Position numbers and translations under genes: made by a program. Below the pieces are notes generated by a model, which had not been told where the DNA came from, ran no database searches, and worked only from the letters and a program-made list of their open reading frames with translations. Of a stretch of DNA of 64,000 nucleotides, positions 59,887-64,000 are shown in pieces. This DNA comes from Pseudescherichia sp031998825 (GTDB lineage Bacteria; Pseudomonadota; Gammaproteobacteria; Enterobacterales; Enterobacteriaceae): assembly GCF_031998825.1 (NCBI RefSeq), contig NZ_DAMACX010000003.1, positions 104,567-168,566 of the forward strand, read 5' to 3'. Numbering within the stretch: position 1 is the stretch's first letter; each line of letters begins with the position of its first letter.

Positions 59887-60996
59887 ATGAACTCTCAATC
59901 CCAGGCCAAATCACCGGAAGCCCTGCGAGCAATGGTTGCCGGAACGCTGGCAAATTTTAAGCACCCCACTTTGAAGCATAATCTCACCGCGCTAAAAGCC
60001 GTGCACCACGTTGCCTGGCTGGATGACACCGTGCACATCGAACTGCTGATGCCGTTCGCCTGGCGCAGCGCGTTTGAGGAGCTGAAGGAGCAGTGCAGCG
60101 CCGAGCTGCTGCGCATCACCGGCGCAAAAGCCATCGACTGGAAGCTGTCCCACACCATCGCCACGCTGAAGCGTGTAAAAAATCAGCCGGGCATCAACGG
60201 CGTGAAGAACATTATTGCCGTCAGCTCCGGCAAGGGCGGGGTAGGGAAGTCCTCTACCGCGGTCAACCTGGCGCTGGCGCTGGCCGCCGAAGGGGCGAAG
60301 GTCGGGATCCTCGATGCCGATATCTACGGCCCGTCAATCCCGGCAATGCTGGGCACCGAGGGCAATCGACCGACCTCCCCGGACGGCACCCACATGGCGC
60401 CGATCATGGCCCATGGCCTGGCGACCAACTCAATCGGCTATCTGGTGACCGATGACAACGCCATGGTGTGGCGTGGCCCGATGGCCAGCAAGGCGTTGCT
60501 GCAGCTGCTGCAGGAGTCAATGTGGCCAGATCTGGACTACCTGGTGCTGGATATGCCGCCGGGTACCGGGGACATTCAGCTGACGCTGGCGCAAAACATT
60601 CCGGTGACCGGGGCGCTGGTAGTGACGACGCCGCAGGACATCGCCCTGATCGACGCCAAAAAAGGCATCGTGATGTTTGAGAAGGTGGAGGTCCCGGTGC
60701 TGGGAATCGTTGAGAACATGAGCATGCATATCTGCAGCAACTGCGGCCATCATGAAGCCATCTTCGGCAGCGGTGGTGCAGAGAAGCTGGCCGAGCAGTA
60801 CCACACCGAGCTGCTGGGACAGATGCCGCTGCACATTACCCTGCGTGAAGATCTCGATAACGGTACGCCAACGGTGATCCACCGTCCGGATAGCGAATTT
60901 ACCGCGCTCTACCGCAAACTTGCCGGGCGCGTTGCCGCCCAGCTCTACTGGCAGGGCGACGTGATCCCGTCCGAGATCGCCTTCCGCGCGGTGTAA
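59887..60996 (+). CDS. mrp: iron-sulfur cluster carrier ATPase Mrp (ApbC)
   Basis: This 369-residue ParA/MinD-type NTPase has an N-terminal MIP18-like domain, deviant Walker A AVSSGKGGVGKSSTAVNLAL (about 112-131) and the CxxC pair CSNC (near residue 284) that bridges a Fe-S cluster. ATG 59887 follows GAGGAGTCGGG. An extra 14 in-frame upstream codons are rejected. REP element follows. Confidence 0.96.
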   Translation: MNSQSQAKSPEALRAMVAGTLANFKHPTLKHNLTALKAVHHVAWLDDTVHIELLMPFAWRSAFEELKEQCSAELLRITGAKAIDWKLSHTIATLKRVKNQPGINGVKNIIAVSSGKGGVGKSSTAVNLALALAAEGAKVGILDADIYGPSIPAMLGTEGNRPTSPDGTHMAPIMAHGLATNSIGYLVTDDNAMVWRGPMASKALLQLLQESMWPDLDYLVLDMPPGTGDIQLTLAQNIPVTGALVVTTPQDIALIDAKKGIVMFEKVEVPVLGIVENMSMHICSNCGHHEAIFGSGGAEKLAEQYHTELLGQMPLHITLREDLDNGTPTVIHRPDSEFTALYRKLAGRVAAQLYWQGDVIPSEIAFRAV

Positions 60997-61016
60997 GCAG
61001 CGTCGGATTTGCATTT

Positions 61017-61050
61017 TGTAGGCCGGGTCAGGCGAAGCCGCCACCCGGCG
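61017..61050. repeat. REP element after mrp
   Basis: TGTAGGCCGGGTCAGGCGAA followed by GCCGCCACCCGGCG, a typical REP palindrome in the convergent mrp-GNAT gap. Confidence 0.88.
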
Positions 61051-61054
61051 TTAC

Positions 61055-61480
61055 CTAAAGCAACCTATAGTGCAGTAAAAAGTAATTCCCTTCCGGCGCT
61101 TCGCCTCGCGCCTCGATATGCCAGCCGTGACGGCGATAAAACGCCAGCGCAGCTTTATTCTCAGCAAGACACTTTAGCGATCCTGAGCTGGTAAAGTACG
61201 ACTGCACCTTTTGCAGCAGTGCGCTGCCCACGCCCCGACCCTGGTACGCCGGGTCAACGAACAGGTTGTGGACAAAATTATCATTCAGCGTGACCGAGGC
61301 GAAGCCCAAACGGTGACCATCCTCTTCGGCAACCCAGATACGCTCCCCGAGGGTGACGGCATCAAAATCTTCCAGCTGCCAGTCGCGGCCATCTTTCCAT
61401 GTCCAGCAGGTACGGCGGGCGTGCAGGTAGAGCGTGCGGAGAAAGGGGCGATCGCTCTCCTGCCAGGGACGAATAATCAT
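61055..61480 (-). CDS. GNAT-family N-acetyltransferase
   Basis: This 141-residue single-domain GNAT protein has motif A FVDPAYQGRGVGSALLQKV (about 74-92) and a C-terminal ENKAALAFYRRHGW (motif B). Substrate unknown. Its ATG overlaps the rcnB TGA by 4 bp (ATGA), so it is translationally coupled to a periplasmic metal-homeostasis gene, an association not seen in E. coli K-12. Confidence 0.85.
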   Translation of the reverse strand: MIIRPWQESDRPFLRTLYLHARRTCWTWKDGRDWQLEDFDAVTLGERIWVAEEDGHRLGFASVTLNDNFVHNLFVDPAYQGRGVGSALLQKVQSYFTSSGSLKCLAENKAALAFYRRHGWHIEARGEAPEGNYFLLHYRLL

Positions 61481-61806
61481 CGGTGGTAGAAAATCTCGCC
61501 GTCGTAGATTTTGAGGATCTTACCTTCGGGTTCGGTGATCAGCACGTAGTTGCCACCCATGTAGGTCCAGCGGCTTCCGGCATCCGGCGCGGGCAGGTTG
61601 CGCTGCTGCCACGCTTTGATGTTGTATTCATCGGTGAGGTACATCGGCGGAACGGTGTCGCCAATTTTGAATTTGGTAAAGTCAGCAACAAATTCCTGCA
61701 ATTCGTACTTCGATACGCCCGAGGCGGCAGCGAGCTGTGGCGCTGCAAAAGCGGTGCTTGCTGAGACCAGCAGCGCACCAAGAAGCATCAGTTTAGTCTT
61801 ACCCAT
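61477..61806 (-). CDS. rcnB: periplasmic nickel/cobalt homeostasis protein RcnB
   Basis: This 109-residue secreted protein has a signal peptide (LMLLGALLVSASTAFA, cleavage about residue 21) and RcnB block YLTDEYNIKAWQQRNLPAPD followed by YVLITEPEGKILKIYDGEIF. E. coli RcnB tunes nickel and cobalt efflux by RcnA. ATG 61806 is preferred over a frame extending 33 codons further. No rcnA or rcnR neighbour is present, so rcnB stands alone with a coupled acetyltransferase gene. Confidence 0.93.
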   Translation of the reverse strand: MGKTKLMLLGALLVSASTAFAAPQLAAASGVSKYELQEFVADFTKFKIGDTVPPMYLTDEYNIKAWQQRNLPAPDAGSRWTYMGGNYVLITEPEGKILKIYDGEIFYHR

Positions 61807-62031
61807 GGTCTCTCCATATTTTGCCGGGCGGGCTGTTTTCGTCTGGCCCTTTCGTATTACGTGCGCGCTATCATCGCTGTGATTTCTCTCTGAAAGCAAT
61901 AGCAAAAACTCTCTTGCTCGCGCGTGCTATGGGAAAAAGTGTAAGCAAATGCGGGAGAAAGCAGAAGCAGCGGATCGCTAAAACAGCCATCCGCTTGAGA
62001 AGAGCGATCCCTTTTGGGAGGATTCCTGGCG

Positions 62032-63039
62032 TTAGAAACCTTCCAGCACGAGCTTGCCCACTGTGCGATGGGATTCCAGCAGCCGGTGGGCCTTACGCAG
62101 GTTCTCTGCGTTGATTGCGCCAACGTGTTCGCCCAGGGTGGTCTTAATCACGCCGCCGTCGATAAGCGAGGCCACGCGGGTCAGCAGACGGTGCTGCTCA
62201 ATGATGTCCTCGGTTTCGAACATTGAGCGGGTAAACATAAACTCCCAGTGCAGAGAGATGCTCTTCGCCTTCAGCGGGCGCGCATCCAGCGTCTCGGGAT
62301 CGTCAATCAGCGCCAGTTTACCCTGCGGGATCAGCGCCTCAATCAGCTGCTGATAGTGCTCTTCGGTATTGTTCAGGCTGGCGACGTGAGTCACATGCTT
62401 AATGCCGATCCGCGCCAGCTCCTCGCTCAGCGGTTTGCTGTGATCGATAACGTGGTGCGCACCGAGGTCGGTCACCCACTTCTGGCTTGCCGGACGTGAC
62501 GCCGTGCCGATCACCGTCATCTTGGTGAGCTTACGTGCAAGCTGGGTCATGATCGAGCCGACACCGCCTGCCGCACCGACGATCAGCAGCACGTCGCCTT
62601 CGTTACCGTTTTCGCTGATGCCCAGGCGATCGAATAACATCTCCCAGGCGGTGATGGCCGTTAACGGCAGCGCGGCGGCAGAGGCGTTATCCAGAGAGGT
62701 GGGCTTCAGGGCTACGATACGCTCATCCACCAGCTGATATTCGCTATTGCTGCCCGGACGGGTCAGCGCCCCGGCGTACCACACGGTGTCGCCTGGCTTA
62801 AACAGCGTGACCGCGTCACCCACTTCGGCCACAACACCTACTGCATCCCAGCCGAGAATACGCGGCCGATCGGCGTTAAAGCCTGCACGAACTTTGGTAT
62901 CTACCGGGTTAACGGAGATCGCTTTTACCTGCACCAGCAGGTCGTGGCCGTGCGCGACCGGTTTTTCAATCTCAATCTCCTGCAGGGCATCAACGTTGCC
63001 GTCGGCCTGTGCCGCTGCGGTAATAGCAATAGCTTTCAT
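62032..63039 (-). CDS. zinc-type alcohol dehydrogenase / quinone oxidoreductase family protein
   Basis: This 335-residue medium-chain dehydrogenase/reductase has the GroES-like domain with ILGWDAVGVVAEVGDAV and Rossmann motif LIVGAAGGVGSIMTQLARKL (about 152-171). It lacks the catalytic zinc ligands of classical alcohol dehydrogenases (Cys and His-Glu at the usual sites are replaced), so it fits the quinone oxidoreductase-like zinc-ADH-family clade. Substrate unknown. It is divergent from a LysR gene, its likely regulator. Confidence 0.88.
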   Translation of the reverse strand: MKAIAITAAAQADGNVDALQEIEIEKPVAHGHDLLVQVKAISVNPVDTKVRAGFNADRPRILGWDAVGVVAEVGDAVTLFKPGDTVWYAGALTRPGSNSEYQLVDERIVALKPTSLDNASAAALPLTAITAWEMLFDRLGISENGNEGDVLLIVGAAGGVGSIMTQLARKLTKMTVIGTASRPASQKWVTDLGAHHVIDHSKPLSEELARIGIKHVTHVASLNNTEEHYQQLIEALIPQGKLALIDDPETLDARPLKAKSISLHWEFMFTRSMFETEDIIEQHRLLTRVASLIDGGVIKTTLGEHVGAINAENLRKAHRLLESHRTVGKLVLEGF

Positions 63040-63146
63040 AAATACTCCATAGCATGAGTGGCTTCAGATAGATGAGTGTAGGGTAACCAGCGCGAGGCGC
63101 GGGAAACAGCATCTGATAACAGCAGCACTTATCCTTCGGGAGTGAA

Positions 63147-63168
63147 AATAGCGTGCGACTGCGCTATT
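63147..63168. promoter_or_regulatory. candidate LysR operator between dehydrogenase and LysR genes
   Basis: AATAGCG and CGCTATT form 7-bp inverted arms 8 nt apart in the 164-bp divergent gap, 36 bp before the LysR ATG. LysR regulators commonly bind such sites to control both their own gene and the divergent one. Confidence 0.5.
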
Positions 63169-63203
63169 GTTGAGCCTTACTCATAAATAGTGGGACGGTG
63201 TTG

Positions 63204-64000
63204 ATGCTTAAAGATAATTTTAACGATCTCTACTATCTGACCGTGGTGGCACAGGAGCGGAGCTTTACCCGGGCGGCGGCGAAGCTTGGCGTCTCCCAGT
63301 CAGCCCTGAGCCACGCCATTAAGGGGCTGGAGGAGCGGCTTGAGATCCGTCTGTTAACGCGCACTACCCGCAGCGTAGCCCCAACCGAGGCGGGTGAAAG
63401 GCTCATCAACACCATTGCGCCCCGCTTTAGCGAGATCGAGAGTGAACTGACTTCGCTGACCGAGATGCGCGATCGCGTCGCCGGCAATATCCGTATCAAT
63501 CTTGGCGAGCACGCCCTGCAATCTACGGTCTGGCCAGCGCTGAAGCCTTTTTTGCTGGAATATCCTGATGTTAATGTTGAGCTAACTACTGACAATAGTC
63601 TGACGGACATCGTCAGCGGCCGCTTTGACGCGGGGGTTAGGCTGGGGGAGCAGGTCGCAAAGGATATGGTGGCGGTGAGAATCGGACCGGACTGGCGGAT
63701 GCGGGTGGTCGGCTCCTCGGACTACTTTGCCCGTCATGGCAGGCCAGAGACGCCTCACGATCTTCAGCATCACCGCTGCATCAATATCCGTCTGCCGACC
63801 CTGGGCGGGCTTTATGCCTGGGAGTTCTCCCGCGACGGACAGGATCTACGAGTGCGGGTCGAGGGGCAACTGACGTTTAATAATCTGCCTGCTCGCATCG
63901 ACGCAGCGATCTCCGGCATGGGGCTGGCGTTTGTACCAGAGGATACGGTCGCGGATGCGCTGGCCGAAGGAAAGCTGGAGGCGGTGCTGGAGCCGTGGTG
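63204..64000 (+). CDS. LysR-family regulator, 3' end beyond window
   Basis: ATG 63204 opens a LysR protein whose helix-turn-helix is in YYLTVVAQERSFTRAAAKLG and VSQSALSHAIKGLEERLEIR. The effector domain runs to EAVLEPWW at the window edge without a stop, so about 265 residues are visible and around 30-40 are probably missing. It faces the dehydrogenase gene with a palindrome between. A likely activator or repressor of that gene by arrangement. Confidence 0.9.
   Translation, partial: MLKDNFNDLYYLTVVAQERSFTRAAAKLGVSQSALSHAIKGLEERLEIRLLTRTTRSVAPTEAGERLINTIAPRFSEIESELTSLTEMRDRVAGNIRINLGEHALQSTVWPALKPFLLEYPDVNVELTTDNSLTDIVSGRFDAGVRLGEQVAKDMVAVRIGPDWRMRVVGSSDYFARHGRPETPHDLQHHRCINIRLPTLGGLYAWEFSRDGQDLRVRVEGQLTFNNLPARIDAAISGMGLAFVPEDTVADALAEGKLEAVLEPW

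Noticed and set aside
1..64000. CRISPR arrays, tRNA or rRNA genes
   Set aside because: No regularly spaced direct repeats, and no stretch with tRNA cloverleaf pattern or rRNA sequence was found when reading both strands.

Overview
The window is chromosomal DNA from a member of the Enterobacteriaceae. Nearly every gene has a close counterpart in the Escherichia coli K-12 segment between lpxT/yeiR and mrp (about 47-49 min) and is mostly in the same order. Core DNA looks GC-rich. Gene content (intact mdtQ, uxuA beside yeiQ, a yciG/yciF cluster between mgl and sanA) points to an Enterobacter/Lelliottia/Leclercia-like relative rather than E. coli or Salmonella. The genus is inference.

Layout. 1-6.4 kb: partial lpxT, yeiR (COG0523 GTPase), yeiQ facing uxuA (hexuronate/mannonate catabolism), efpL, yeiW, setB. 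6.4-10.6 kb: Cra-controlled fructose PTS operon fruBKA. 10.6-11.4 kb: a gene-free 749-bp hairpin-rich module with nested inverted repeats, bracketed by two 23-bp copies of the fruA terminator. 11.4-18.2 kb: nfo, yeiH, yeiE, lysP, Fur-box cirA. 18.2-19.9 kb: an AT-rich insert with a LysR regulator and a small holin-like membrane protein. 19.9-29.1 kb: fghA, a YbfB-type MFS protein, folE, yeiB, galS and mglBAC under CRP and Gal-type operators.

29.1-34.7 kb is accessory: yciG, yciF, an uncatalogued 28-codon ORF, a four-gene membrane/stress operon with a DUF421 protein, emrE, an EAL-HDOD protein, then sanA. 34.9-39.7 kb: cdd (CRP class II), yohJK, dusC, intact mdtQ. 39.8-40.9 kb: AT-rich two-gene cassette, a 50-aa ORF plus a DNA polymerase beta-type nucleotidyltransferase of the kind seen in AbiE-like toxins. 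41-53 kb: yohP, yohF, yohD, yohC, pbpG, a GNAT gene behind dld, bglX, the osmF-yehYXW ABC system, yohO. 53-61 kb: mlrA, btsSR, yehS, yehR, metG, mrp. 61-64 kb: rcnB coupled to a GNAT gene, a zinc-type alcohol dehydrogenase family gene and a divergent LysR gene cut by the window end.

Functionally, the window joins sugar uptake (fructose, galactose, hexuronates) under Cra, CRP, GalS and UxuR-type control with envelope and stress functions (osmF, yciGF, mlrA, pbpG, sanA). The parts least explained by known biology are the fruA-nfo module, the nucleotidyltransferase cassette, the LysR/holin-like pair and the stress operon with its small ORFs. No tRNA, rRNA, CRISPR array or transposase gene was seen.
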